From Ruminococcus sp. (GTDB lineage: Bacteria; Bacillota; Clostridia; Oscillospirales; Ruminococcaceae), in NCBI GenBank assembly GCA_017961625.1, contig JAGCWY010000139.1:1-37006 (forward strand): a stretch of 37,006 nucleotides of DNA, written 5' to 3'. The notes beneath the pieces were generated by a model that saw nothing but the letters and a program-made list of their open reading frames with translations, ran no database searches and was not told the DNA's origin. This document shows, in pieces, positions 7,271 through 15,890 of this stretch. Every line of letters starts with the position of its first letter. The first letter of the stretch is position 1. The position numbers and the translations under genes are program-made.

Positions 7271-8148
7271 TGTCAGAACAAAAGAAAAAAGAAGATAGCA
7301 AAAAAACAAAAAAACCAAAGGGAAAAAAGAAAAAGAAACATATATGGCTTTGGGTACTTCTGCTGCTGGCAGTATGGTGGTACAATAACTATACTCTCAA
7401 GGTTACAAAGGAAGAGTTTGTATCTGATAAGGTAGCCTCGAAGGTGAGGATAGCGATAATAAGCGATCAGCACGCAACGAAATATGGTATCAGTAACGAG
7501 ACTATATTCAGCGCTATTGAACGCGCCGAACCCGATATTGTATTTGTTATCGGAGATATGTATACCAGCGGGAGTAGCTGGGAACTGATTCATAAGCCAG
7601 TTGACCTTACCGCTGAGTTTGTGTCGGCAGGATATCCTGTATATTGTGTAACAGGCGAGCACGATTACGATGACAGATATGTTTCCGAGCTGAAAAAAGC
7701 AGGAGCAAAGGTATTGGACTATTCTGATGATACAATAGAGATCAGGGGCAATAGCTTTAGAATTATCGGTATTGATAATGTATATTACAGTCCAACTTTT
7801 GATTTGAGGAATGAGTATACCCTCGACGACAACAGCTTCAATATACTTCTAGCCCATATACCGAACTATGAGAAATTTGCGGAATTCGGAGCAGACCTTA
7901 CGCTGTGCGCCGATACTCACGGTGAGATGGCTCAGCTTCCCTTTGGCGGAGGACCGCTTTACAGCTCTGACAAGGACGTATTTCTTCCAAAGCTTCTTCA
8001 CAAGGAGCTTGATATATATGACAAAGGATTTTTTGACTACGACGGCGGAACAATGTTTATAACATCGGGCATTGGAGTATATCCTGTGCCTGTGCGTTTC
8101 AACAACCGTCCGGAAGCAGTCATTATGGATATCAGACCTAAGGGGTGA
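7270..8148 (+). CDS. Membrane-anchored metallophosphatase (calcineurin-like, YkuE-type)
   Basis: The 292-aa protein starts with a very Lys-rich segment and one membrane helix (about residues 25-40), so the catalytic domain should face outward, tethered to the membrane. Metal-ligand motifs are in the usual order: Asp66-x-His68, Asp96 (GDMYTS), His131-Asp132, His196, His217. Two ligands differ from the family pattern: GNHD reads GEHD (Glu130) and GHTHG reads ADTHG (Asp215). Family members include UDP-diacylglucosamine hydrolases and other phosphoesterases; no substrate can be assigned. Its ATG overlaps the stop of the MscS gene. Confidence 0.8.
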   Translation: MSEQKKKEDSKKTKKPKGKKKKKHIWLWVLLLLAVWWYNNYTLKVTKEEFVSDKVASKVRIAIISDQHATKYGISNETIFSAIERAEPDIVFVIGDMYTSGSSWELIHKPVDLTAEFVSAGYPVYCVTGEHDYDDRYVSELKKAGAKVLDYSDDTIEIRGNSFRIIGIDNVYYSPTFDLRNEYTLDDNSFNILLAHIPNYEKFAEFGADLTLCADTHGEMAQLPFGGGPLYSSDKDVFLPKLLHKELDIYDKGFFDYDGGTMFITSGIGVYPVPVRFNNRPEAVIMDIRPKG

Positions 8149-8154
8149 ATGAAT

Positions 8155-9396
8155 ATGAGCAGAATCACGGATATTGCTGTTATAGGCGGAGGAGCATCCG
8201 GACTTGCTGCGGCTATTGAAGCAAAGAACATCATGCCACAGGCAAGGGTAGTTATTCTTGAAAAACTTGATCGGGTAGGCAAGAAAATTCTTGCAACTGG
8301 TAACGGCAGATGTAATCTCAGCAATATCAATATGAGTCCCGAGCATTATCATGGAAGCGTTAGGAATGCAATGAGGATAATAATGTCAACTCCGCCGGCA
8401 AAGGAGTTTTTTGGCAGTCTCGGCGTTATCTGCTCTGCAGACCCGAAGGGCAGGATATACCCGAAGAGCAACACCGCTTCAACAGTGCTTTCAGCACTGA
8501 GACTGCGTGCGGCAGAGGTTGGTGTTACAGAGCGCTGTGGCTTTGAGGCTAATTTTATTGAGAGCGCACCTGACTGCTTCCGTATATCCTCGACTTCCGG
8601 AGAGAAGTATCCCTGCAAAAGGGTAATAGTTGCGGCAGGCGGCTATGCAGCTCCTCAGTTCGGCACTGACGGAAGCGTGATTCGTCTTCTTCGCAGTAAA
8701 GGCTGTCATACAACTAAGATATGTCCTGCAGTAGCGCCGCTAAGAGTGCGCCCTGAGCTTCTTAAAGGGCTTAAGGGCATACGTGCCAAGGGCAGGGTAA
8801 CTGCTTACTCGGGAGGTATGTTCCTCAAGGAGGAGGCAGGGGAGATACAGTTTACGGACAGTGCTCTGTCAGGTATCTGCGTTTTCAATATGGCTCATCT
8901 TGTTTCGCAGTACGATGGAAAGCTGACTCTCAGGCTCGACCTCGCAGCGGATATGGATACCGAGCAGCTTGTGGGCTATCTGCGAGTGATACAGTATCAG
9001 CGTGGAAAGCATACCACAGAAGAGCTGCTGACAGGACTATTTCCAAGAAATCTTGCTCTGTACCTTACAAAGCGCTCCCTTGGACGCTCACTAACTGACG
9101 ATATAGCCTCCCTTAAGGATTCAGATCTCAGACAGGTTGCTCAGCTGGTCAAGAACCTTGATTTCGACGTACTCGGCAGTGCTCCTTGGAAGGAAGCGCA
9201 GGTGACCTGTGGTGGCATAAGCGGCGACTGTGTTGATGACAGATTGCAGCTCAGGAGCGAAAAGGGCATATTCCTGTGCGGAGAGATACTCGACGTCGAT
9301 GGAGATTGCGGCGGCTATAATCTCCAGTGGGCATGGTCATCTGGAATATTTGCAGGAAGGAACTGCGCTGAATCCCTGAGAGGTGAGCTTATATGA
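8155..9396 (+). CDS. FAD-dependent oxidoreductase of the HI0933/YhiN/BaiN family
   Basis: The 413-aa flavoprotein begins with an FAD-binding Rossmann motif (VIGGGASGLAAA) followed by the family hallmark GNGRCNLSN. A second conserved stretch near the C-terminus (GDCGGYNLQWAWSSG) contacts FAD. Members include BaiN, which reduces steroid double bonds in gut clostridia, but most have no known substrate, and a bile-acid role should not be assumed here. I prefer ATG 8155 to ATG 8149: AGGGG at 8141-8145 is 9 bases before the former and only 3 before the latter. Its last codons overlap the next flavoprotein gene (ATGA). Confidence 0.85.
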   Translation: MSRITDIAVIGGGASGLAAAIEAKNIMPQARVVILEKLDRVGKKILATGNGRCNLSNINMSPEHYHGSVRNAMRIIMSTPPAKEFFGSLGVICSADPKGRIYPKSNTASTVLSALRLRAAEVGVTERCGFEANFIESAPDCFRISSTSGEKYPCKRVIVAAGGYAAPQFGTDGSVIRLLRSKGCHTTKICPAVAPLRVRPELLKGLKGIRAKGRVTAYSGGMFLKEEAGEIQFTDSALSGICVFNMAHLVSQYDGKLTLRLDLAADMDTEQLVGYLRVIQYQRGKHTTEELLTGLFPRNLALYLTKRSLGRSLTDDIASLKDSDLRQVAQLVKNLDFDVLGSAPWKEAQVTCGGISGDCVDDRLQLRSEKGIFLCGEILDVDGDCGGYNLQWAWSSGIFAGRNCAESLRGELI

Positions 9397-10985
9397 TAAG
9401 AGTCGGCGGAATAAGAGCAGATCTTGATACCGACTTTTCTGACCTTGTGTCATTATGCGAAAGAAAGCTTAAAATAAGCCATGACAGACTCATAAGCGTA
9501 AAGCTTGGAAAAAAATCAGTGGACGCCCGTAAAAAAAGCGACGTACACTTTCTCATATCTCTCGATATAGAAGCTAAAGGTGAGGACAAGCTCCTAAAAA
9601 CACTCAAAAATGCTTCAAAGCATGAGCCATTGAGATATCACGCACCTTCCGTTGAACGTAAGCCATACCGGCCTGTCATAGCAGGCTTCGGTCCTGCCGG
9701 GATGTTTGCGGCACTTGTGCTTTCAATGGCAGGAGCAGAACCCATAATCCTTGAAAGAGGTTGCGATGTGGATACGCGCTGCCAGAAGGTGGAGGAATTC
9801 CAGAGTGGCGGCAGGCTCGATCCGGAGTGCAATGTACAGTTCGGTGAGGGAGGCGCAGGAACTTTTTCCGACGGAAAGCTAACCACCGGAATAAAAGACA
9901 GTCGTATAGGCTGGGTATTTGAAAGACTTGTGGAGTTCGGTGCTCCAGAGGAGATACTCTATCTTGCAAAACCACATATAGGCACGGACAAGCTTCGTGG
10001 AGCAGTAAAGGCTCTCAGAGAACGGGTCATATCCCTTGGTGGTGAGATAAGGTTCAATGCTAAATTCTGCGGCTTTGACGTAGAAAATGGCAGCCTCTCT
10101 AAAGTCAAATATATGCAGGACGGAGAGATACATAATATAGATACAGGCAGTCTTATTCTTGCATCCGGTCACAGTGCAAGAGACGTATTTGAACTGCTTT
10201 ACAATGAAAATATCGCCCTTTCACAAAAAAGCTTTTCTGTGGGAGTCAGAGCGGAGCATCTTCGCACTGATATAGACAGGGCTATGTACGGAGATTTTGC
10301 AGGACATCCTGCTCTTAAAGCCGCAGATTATAAGCTTGCGGTGCATCTTCCCAACGGACGCACTCTTTATACCTTCTGTATGTGTCCGGGAGGATATGTT
10401 GTTGCAGCCTCTTCTGAGGAAGGCAGGCTTGCAGTTAACGGCATGAGCTGTTTTGCAAGGGATGCTGAGAATTCAAACAGCGCACTCCTTGTGAATGTTG
10501 ACCCTGCGGATTACGGTAGTGATCATCCTCTTGCAGGAATGTACTTCCAGCGCGACCTCGAAGAAAAAGCTTTTATTGCAGGCGGAAGGAATTATAATGC
10601 TCCATCCGCTGTTCTCAAGGACTTTATGGAAGGACGAATCAGCGAAAAGCTCGGCAGAGTCAGACCCTCGTATCGTCCCGGAGTATGTTTTGCAGCTCCG
10701 GAGGAGTATCTTCCCGAATTCGTGTGCAGCTCACTTAAGCTAGGAATAAAGGAAATGGGAAAGAAGATAAAGGGCTTTGACGATGATGATACGCTCCTGA
10801 CTGGTATAGAGAGCAGGAGCAGCTCTCCTGTGCGCATAAATCGCGGAGAGGATATGCAGTCACTTTCACTCAGAGGACTTTTCCCATGTGGTGAAGGTGC
10901 AGGATATGCAGGAGGCATAGTTTCTGCGGCTGTTGACGGTATGAAATGTGCCGAAGCTGTTTGCAGAAGAATGGAGGAAAACTAA
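9393..10985 (+). CDS. FAD-dependent dehydrogenase, COG2509 type
   Basis: The 530-aa protein has a short N-terminal alpha/beta domain (residues 1-85) of the kind seen in uncharacterised COG2509 dehydrogenases. An FAD-binding motif (AGFGPAGMFAALVL, ~90-105) follows. The conserved family stretch FGEGGAGTFSDGKL is near residue 155, and a C-terminal FAD-contact motif (GEGAGYAGGIVSAAVDG) closes the fold. The family is widespread in anaerobes, and its electron donor and substrate are not known to me. It is translationally coupled to the preceding flavoprotein by an ATGA overlap, which suggests related redox work. Confidence 0.85.
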   Translation: MIRVGGIRADLDTDFSDLVSLCERKLKISHDRLISVKLGKKSVDARKKSDVHFLISLDIEAKGEDKLLKTLKNASKHEPLRYHAPSVERKPYRPVIAGFGPAGMFAALVLSMAGAEPIILERGCDVDTRCQKVEEFQSGGRLDPECNVQFGEGGAGTFSDGKLTTGIKDSRIGWVFERLVEFGAPEEILYLAKPHIGTDKLRGAVKALRERVISLGGEIRFNAKFCGFDVENGSLSKVKYMQDGEIHNIDTGSLILASGHSARDVFELLYNENIALSQKSFSVGVRAEHLRTDIDRAMYGDFAGHPALKAADYKLAVHLPNGRTLYTFCMCPGGYVVAASSEEGRLAVNGMSCFARDAENSNSALLVNVDPADYGSDHPLAGMYFQRDLEEKAFIAGGRNYNAPSAVLKDFMEGRISEKLGRVRPSYRPGVCFAAPEEYLPEFVCSSLKLGIKEMGKKIKGFDDDDTLLTGIESRSSSPVRINRGEDMQSLSLRGLFPCGEGAGYAGGIVSAAVDGMKCAEAVCRRMEEN

Positions 10986-10992
10986 GATACAC

Positions 10993-12129
10993 ATGAAGAT
11001 CGTTTATATATCAGGCAACAGCATGTTCCTTTGCAGCGACGGAAAGATATCCGAGCTTCCCTGCGAAAGAGCTGAAAAATATACAGATACGGTCAACGAG
11101 ATAAACAAGAACAAGGAGTGGAAACATTCCGGTGCCGGAGCTATGTTCCGCGAGGACACTGACAGTTATGTCGATGCTTCCAGATTTGTTCGAATAAACG
11201 GCGTTTCTGCTTCTGATGAGGGCTTCATCTACTCCGCCGTACTCGGAGAAATGGGTGCAATCTATAGAAAAAGCGCTGATTCACCTAAGGCTCCCGAGGG
11301 ACATATATATACCGGTATGAACAAGGATATCGGTGATATAGACTATAAAAATGGTAAGATAGCCGCTATTCTTGACGGCCATCTTGCGGTATTCGATGAA
11401 CGCGGCGACTATAATGAACTTACGGATGGGCACTCCGCAGAGGATACTCCGTTTTGGTCATTGACTGATAGCAGGATATTCTGTTCTACAAAGGGACGTG
11501 CACTTGAGGGCGGTAATATTTATTCGGCAAGCTCCATACTTGCAGTAGACGAAGATGCTGGTAGCATAGACACTCTTTTTGCAGAGGAGGGGAACGATCT
11601 CCTTTCTCCGAAAAACGATGCTGACGGAAATTATTACTTCATACGTCAGCCGTATAAAATGGCAAAAAGCGAGAAGGAGCCAGTGTGGAAATCAATACTG
11701 CTTTTCCCTTTAAGACTTGTAAAAGCGCTTTTCGGTTTTGTAAATGCTTTCAGTGTGCTTTTCGGCGGCGAACCTCTGAGAAAGAGCCAGAGAAAAGGCG
11801 ATGTCAAATCAAGGACTAAATCGCCCCGTGAGCAGTACTTCGAGGAAAGGCTTCGTGAAGCAGAAAAGAACGAAAGGGAAAACGCTGCTGCCGGAGACAA
11901 GAATCCAGGTATATTCCCGAGAAGCCGGGTTCTTGTAAGGATAAGTCCTGATGAGACGGAGACTGTACTATGCAAAGGAGTTCTTGACTATACTCTCTGC
12001 AACGAGGGTGTGATATGCTCCAACGGCAAGGAACTTTTGCTTATCGGAAAGGACGGAAATGAAAAGGTAATAGCAAAAGCTGAGATGGCTGAAAAGCTAA
12101 GTGTAATAAACGAAAAAGCTGTATCCTGA
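10993..12129 (+). CDS. Unrecognised protein, beta-propeller-like with an inserted hydrophobic segment
   Basis: I do not recognise this 378-aa protein. Residues 1-215 show repeated short beta-strand patterns ending in Tyr/Phe (for example GFIYSAV, GHLAVFDERGD, NYYFIRQ), as in a degenerate beta-propeller. A hydrophobic, Phe/Leu-rich stretch at about 232-259 may be a membrane or amphipathic helix. A highly charged Lys/Arg/Glu region (~262-310) and further beta-rich repeats to the C-terminus follow. There is no signal peptide. I use ATG 10993 because the upstream in-frame ATG at 10948 lies inside the flavoprotein gene. GGAGG (10973-10977) is 15 bases away, a long spacing. The gene sits in the operon between redox and rRNA-modification genes. 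Confidence 0.6.
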   Translation: MKIVYISGNSMFLCSDGKISELPCERAEKYTDTVNEINKNKEWKHSGAGAMFREDTDSYVDASRFVRINGVSASDEGFIYSAVLGEMGAIYRKSADSPKAPEGHIYTGMNKDIGDIDYKNGKIAAILDGHLAVFDERGDYNELTDGHSAEDTPFWSLTDSRIFCSTKGRALEGGNIYSASSILAVDEDAGSIDTLFAEEGNDLLSPKNDADGNYYFIRQPYKMAKSEKEPVWKSILLFPLRLVKALFGFVNAFSVLFGGEPLRKSQRKGDVKSRTKSPREQYFEERLREAEKNERENAAAGDKNPGIFPRSRVLVRISPDETETVLCKGVLDYTLCNEGVICSNGKELLLIGKDGNEKVIAKAEMAEKLSVINEKAVS

Positions 12130-12157
12130 GTCTTACCGAGGGATACAAGAATTCTTA
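12121..12157 (+). other. Intra-operon hairpin and palindrome in the 49-base gap
   Basis: GTATCC (12121-12126) pairs with GGATAC (12141-12146), and the palindrome AAGAATTCTT (12148-12157) follows. There is no T run, so this is not a standard terminator. It lies in one of the few real gaps of the gene run and could mark RNA processing or transcript stabilisation. This is a weak call. Confidence 0.25.
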
Positions 12158-12178
12158 TCTACGAACAGGAGGCATCGT

Positions 12179-12448
12179 ATGAAGATCAATGTTATCGGCG
12201 GAGAAATGGACAGACATGAGATCGACGAGTATATAAAGTACGCAGCGGAAAAGTATACCGGCAGACAAATCGGACAGATGGATATCATCATTGACGGCGA
12301 ATTCGTGGATCTAAAGATCTACTTCAAGGATATGGATTTTCAGAGAGCCTACCGTTCCACGGATTATCTGGTAAAAACTATGGATAAGCTCAATGACGCC
12401 AAGCGCAGCGAGTTTTCCGAAAAGGAACGTCACAGTGTTAAGGAGTAA
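12179..12448 (+). CDS. Small unrecognised acidic/basic protein (89 aa)
   Basis: This short soluble protein has no signal peptide or membrane segment. It has an N-terminal beta strand (KINVIGG), a helix rich in Tyr/Lys/Glu, a central strand pair (MDIIIDGEF, LKIYFKD) and a charged C-terminal helix, giving a compact alpha/beta pattern. I do not recognise the family. The gene is well supported: AGGAGG (12167-12172) lies 6 bases before the ATG, it fills the space between two genes on the same strand, and rsmA follows after 3 bases. Its place suggests co-expression with rsmA. Confidence 0.7.
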   Translation: MKINVIGGEMDRHEIDEYIKYAAEKYTGRQIGQMDIIIDGEFVDLKIYFKDMDFQRAYRSTDYLVKTMDKLNDAKRSEFSEKERHSVKE

Positions 12449-12451
12449 CTG

Positions 12452-13306
12452 ATGAATCTAACCAATATCGGAACTGTTAAGGATATATTGTCCCGTCACG
12501 GCTTTAGTTTTTCTAAGGGGCTGGGACAGAATTTCATAATCAATCCTGATATATGTCCGAAAATAGCAGAAAGTGGCAATGCCTGCAAGGGCTTTGGTAT
12601 ACTTGAGATAGGAACGGGTATAGGAGTTCTGACGGCGGAGCTTGCAAAACGTGCTGACAAGGTAGTTGCGGTGGAGATTGATGCGCGTCTCCTTCCTATT
12701 CTAGATGAAACGCTTGCCGGCTTTGACAATGTGAAGATAATTAACGAGGACGTAATGAAGTGCGATCTGCACAAGCTTATCGACGAAGAGTTCAAGGGGC
12801 TTCAAGTGGCGGTTTGTGCAAATCTGCCCTATTATATTACGTCCCCCGTTATTATGCTGCTCCTTGAGAGCAGACTGCCGATAGAATCAATAACAGTAAT
12901 GGTACAGAAGGAAGCCGCACAACGGCTTTGTGCAAGAGTGGGCTCACGCGATTCAGGAGCTATAACCGTTGGAGTTAATTACTACGGTACGGTGAAAAAG
13001 CTTTTTGACGTATCCCGTGGCAGCTTTATGCCAGCGCCCAACGTGGATTCTGCGGTAATGAGGATAGACCTTAACGGCGAACGCCGACTTGACGAAGAAA
13101 GCGAGAGGTTCTTCTTCAAATTAGTCAAGGCAGGCTTTTCCCAGAGGAGAAAAACACTTGCCAATTCGCTGTCATCGGTAATTGGCATACCTAAGGAAAA
13201 GGTATATGAAGCGCTGAAAGCAGAGGGACTTCCTGAGGCAGTGCGAATAGAGCAGCTTGATATGGAACAGCTTATAGCCCTGTCGGCTATGCTGATGAAG
13301 GAATAA
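12452..13306 (+). CDS. rsmA: 16S rRNA dimethyladenosine transferase RsmA/KsgA
   Basis: The 284-aa enzyme should dimethylate two adjacent adenines in helix 45 of 16S rRNA using S-adenosylmethionine, late in small-subunit assembly. The family start GLGQNFIINPDI is followed by the SAM-binding loop LEIGTGIGVLTAEL (51-64) and the catalytic motif NLPYYI beginning at Asn124. The C-terminal helical domain is complete and the length is normal. AAGGAG lies 6 bases before the ATG. Its stop overlaps the start of cbiL (TAATG), so a housekeeping gene runs directly into the cobalamin genes. Confidence 0.97.
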   Translation: MNLTNIGTVKDILSRHGFSFSKGLGQNFIINPDICPKIAESGNACKGFGILEIGTGIGVLTAELAKRADKVVAVEIDARLLPILDETLAGFDNVKIINEDVMKCDLHKLIDEEFKGLQVAVCANLPYYITSPVIMLLLESRLPIESITVMVQKEAAQRLCARVGSRDSGAITVGVNYYGTVKKLFDVSRGSFMPAPNVDSAVMRIDLNGERRLDEESERFFFKLVKAGFSQRRKTLANSLSSVIGIPKEKVYEALKAEGLPEAVRIEQLDMEQLIALSAMLMKE

Positions 13307-14007
13307 TGGGAACACTTTACGGTGTGAGTGTGGGGCCAGGCGATCCTCAGCTCATGACACTCAGAGCAGTTCGTATTATTGAGGAGTGCAGTGTTATAGC
13401 TGTGCCACGTACAGGGGGAGAGAATTCGCTTGCTCTGTCTATTGCAAAGCAGATGGTGGATATTACCTCCAAGAGCGTGATATATTTGGATTTCCCAATG
13501 GCTTCTGACATGGATATACTTGACAGGGCTCATTCTGTGACAGCGAAGCAGCTATGTACAGAACTTCAAAGCAGTGATGTTGCTTTCCTGACACTTGGGG
13601 ATATATCGATTTATTCGACATTCAGCTATATTGCAGATAGAGTTAGGACTGAAGGCTTTAATGTGGAGATATGTGCTGGAGTAACGAGTTTTACAGCAGC
13701 GACAGCAACTTTAGCAGAGCCGCTTTGTCTTGGCAGCGAGGAGCTGCATATAATCCCTTATAACTCCAGCAGTATTGAGAACTCTCTTGATCTCAGTGGA
13801 ACAAAGGTGATAATGAAAACAGGAAGACATACACAGGAGCTTATCTCTCTGTTACACCGTAAAGGACTCGCAGAACATACAAAAGCCGTTGTGAACTGTG
13901 GCTTTTCTGATGAAAGACTGTATACGTCTATTGACGATATACCTGAAGCTCCCGGATATTTTACCTTATTTATCATTACTGACATGGAGAGCAGAAATGA
14001 AGCTTGA
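13306..14007 (+). CDS. cbiL: Cobalt-precorrin-2 C20-methyltransferase CbiL
   Basis: The 233-aa SAM-dependent methyltransferase adds the C20 methyl group early in the anaerobic cobalamin route. The tetrapyrrole methylase fold is clear: a first glycine-rich SAM loop (GVSVGPGDPQLMTLRA), then TLGDISIYSTF as the second conserved loop. The segment GVSVGPGDPQ followed by TLRA fits CbiL/CobI better than the other methylases. Length is normal. It is the first cobalamin gene, and its ATG overlaps the rsmA stop codon, leaving no room for a leader or riboswitch. Confidence 0.92.
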   Translation: MGTLYGVSVGPGDPQLMTLRAVRIIEECSVIAVPRTGGENSLALSIAKQMVDITSKSVIYLDFPMASDMDILDRAHSVTAKQLCTELQSSDVAFLTLGDISIYSTFSYIADRVRTEGFNVEICAGVTSFTAATATLAEPLCLGSEELHIIPYNSSSIENSLDLSGTKVIMKTGRHTQELISLLHRKGLAEHTKAVVNCGFSDERLYTSIDDIPEAPGYFTLFIITDMESRNEA

Positions 14008-15139
14008 AGAATATATATACAAGGGTTCACAGAAACTGCGGTGTGGTTATACTACAGGTTCATGTGCGGCAGCTGCAGCTATGGCAGCTGCAGAAATGTT
14101 GCTGACAGGTCGTAAGACAGAACATGCAGAGCTTATGACACCTAAAGGTGTAAAGCTTTGCCTTGATATAACAGAGCCTGCGATAGGTGAAGGAAAAGCT
14201 TCCTGTACAGTTATAAAAGACAGCGGAGATGATCCTGATATAACCGACGGAATAAGGGTATGCGCTGAAGTCATGCTTATTACGTCAGGATTTGAGATAA
14301 CCGGCGGTGAGGGCATAGGCAGAGTGACTAAGGCAGGACTTGACCAGCCCGTAGGAGAAGCGGCTATTAATTCAGTACCACGAAAAATGATAAGCGAAGC
14401 TGTCATGAAGATTGCTGAGAAATATGGTTATTCAGGCGGCTTCAAAGTAATTATATCCGTGCCAGGCGGAGAAGAGATCGCCAAAAAGACCTATAATCCT
14501 CGGATGGGGATTGAGGGCGGTATATCCATAATTGGAACGAGCGGCATAGTTGAACCTATGAGTAATTCAGCTCTTATCGAAACTATCCGCACAGAAGCAA
14601 AAATGAGACGAGCAGAGGGTCAGAGGAATATGCTGCTGACTATAGGCAATTACAGTGAGAGCTTCGTTCAGGAGAAAATGCCTTTTTCACTTGAGAGGAG
14701 CGTTACTTGCAGCAACTTCATCGGCGAAGCAATAGATATAAGCATAGAGCTTGGATTTGAGACAATCCTTATCGTTGGTCACATCGGCAAACTTGTAAAG
14801 CTCGGGGCCGGCATAATGAATACTCACTCCTCCTGTGCTGACGGTCGTATGGACGTGCTCGTTACTTGTGGTGTTCTAGCAGGAGCTGATACAGAAACCC
14901 TGAAGCAGCTGCCTGACTGCGCTACAGTTGATGCGGCAATGGATATACTTGACGAAGCTGGATATCTTGAAAAAACTACGAAAGTTCTTGAAAAGCGTAT
15001 GGACTTCTATTTGCAGAACCGTGTAAAGTCTGAAGTCAGGATAGGCGCAGTTTCTTTTTCTTATAAGCGCGACATGCTTATAAAGACTTCATTAGCTGAT
15101 GAACTTATCAAGGCGATAACGGAGGAAGAAAATGGTTAA
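13997..15139 (+). CDS. cbiD: Cobalt-precorrin-5B C1-methyltransferase CbiD
   Basis: The 380-aa enzyme methylates C1 during ring contraction in the anaerobic pathway and marks the route as oxygen-independent. Family motifs are strong: CGYTTGSCAAAAA near the N-terminus, GTSGIVEPMSN in the middle, and VGHIGKLVKLGAGIMNTHS toward the end. I set the start at ATG 13997, with GGAGA 6 bases upstream and an 11-base overlap with cbiL. The longer reading from 13898 would run through the cbiL coding region and adds residues with no family match. Confidence 0.95.
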   Translation: MKLEEYIYKGSQKLRCGYTTGSCAAAAAMAAAEMLLTGRKTEHAELMTPKGVKLCLDITEPAIGEGKASCTVIKDSGDDPDITDGIRVCAEVMLITSGFEITGGEGIGRVTKAGLDQPVGEAAINSVPRKMISEAVMKIAEKYGYSGGFKVIISVPGGEEIAKKTYNPRMGIEGGISIIGTSGIVEPMSNSALIETIRTEAKMRRAEGQRNMLLTIGNYSESFVQEKMPFSLERSVTCSNFIGEAIDISIELGFETILIVGHIGKLVKLGAGIMNTHSSCADGRMDVLVTCGVLAGADTETLKQLPDCATVDAAMDILDEAGYLEKTTKVLEKRMDFYLQNRVKSEVRIGAVSFSYKRDMLIKTSLADELIKAITEEENG

Positions 15140-15890
15140 TTTTGTCGGAGCAGGCTGCGGCGCTGCCGACCTTATTACACTAAGAGGAAAGCGGCTTCTT
15201 GAAAACGCTGATGTTATAATATATGCAGGCTCTCTGGTAAATCCAGAGCTCCTTAATTATTCAAAGCCTGACTGTAAGATATACAACAGCGCTGTCATGC
15301 ACCTTGACGAGGTTATAGAGGTCATGAAGAATGCCGAAGCAGAGGGAAAGGATACAGTGCGTCTCCACACCGGAGATCCTTCAGTATATGGTGCGATACG
15401 TGAGCAGATGGACAGGCTTGATGAACTTCATATTCCATACAATATCACTCCCGGAGTGAGTTCATTCTGCGGAGCTGCTGCAGCTCTTAGGGCTGAATAT
15501 ACCCTTCCTGACGTATCACAGACAGTTATACTCACACGTATGGCAGGACGTACTGGTGTACCAGAAAAGGAGAGTATTGAAAGCCTGGCGGCACATAATT
15601 CAACTATGGTAATATTCCTCAGCGCGGGAATGACGGAGGAGCTTTCAGCTCGTCTGATAAGTGGAGGCTACAGCAGTGATACTCCCGCTGCTATAGTATA
15701 TAAGGCAACATGGAGCGATGAAAAGGTAGTCCGCTGTACAGTCGGGACTCTTGCGGAAGCCGCAAGTAAAAACGGTATCACTAAGACAGCCATCATTACG
15801 GTGGGCGGTTTTCTCGGCGATGATTATGAGCTCTCCAAGCTCTACGATAAAAATTTTGAAACTGGTTTCAGAAAGGCAGAAGTTACATGA
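15132..15890 (+). CDS. cbiF: Cobalt-precorrin-4 C11-methyltransferase CbiF
   Basis: The 252-aa SAM-dependent tetrapyrrole methylase transfers a methyl group to C11. The N-terminal loop is GAGCGAADLITLRG, and LHTGDPSVYGAIREQ is the CbiF/CobM form of the second conserved loop. ITPGVSSFCGAAA and VILTRMAGRTGVPE follow in the expected order. Length is normal for the family. The start overlaps the end of cbiD by 8 bases, and the stop overlaps cbiG (ATGA). Confidence 0.96.
   Translation: MVNFVGAGCGAADLITLRGKRLLENADVIIYAGSLVNPELLNYSKPDCKIYNSAVMHLDEVIEVMKNAEAEGKDTVRLHTGDPSVYGAIREQMDRLDELHIPYNITPGVSSFCGAAAALRAEYTLPDVSQTVILTRMAGRTGVPEKESIESLAAHNSTMVIFLSAGMTEELSARLISGGYSSDTPAAIVYKATWSDEKVVRCTVGTLAEAASKNGITKTAIITVGGFLGDDYELSKLYDKNFETGFRKAEVT

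Noticed and set aside
12121..12157. Possible terminator splitting the long gene run before the 89-aa gene
   Set aside because: The stem is only 6-7 bp and no T run follows; kept only as a weak hairpin feature.
13898..13996. 33-codon N-terminal extension of CbiD
   Set aside because: It lies within cbiL in another frame; GGAGA serves ATG 13997 and gives the normal length.
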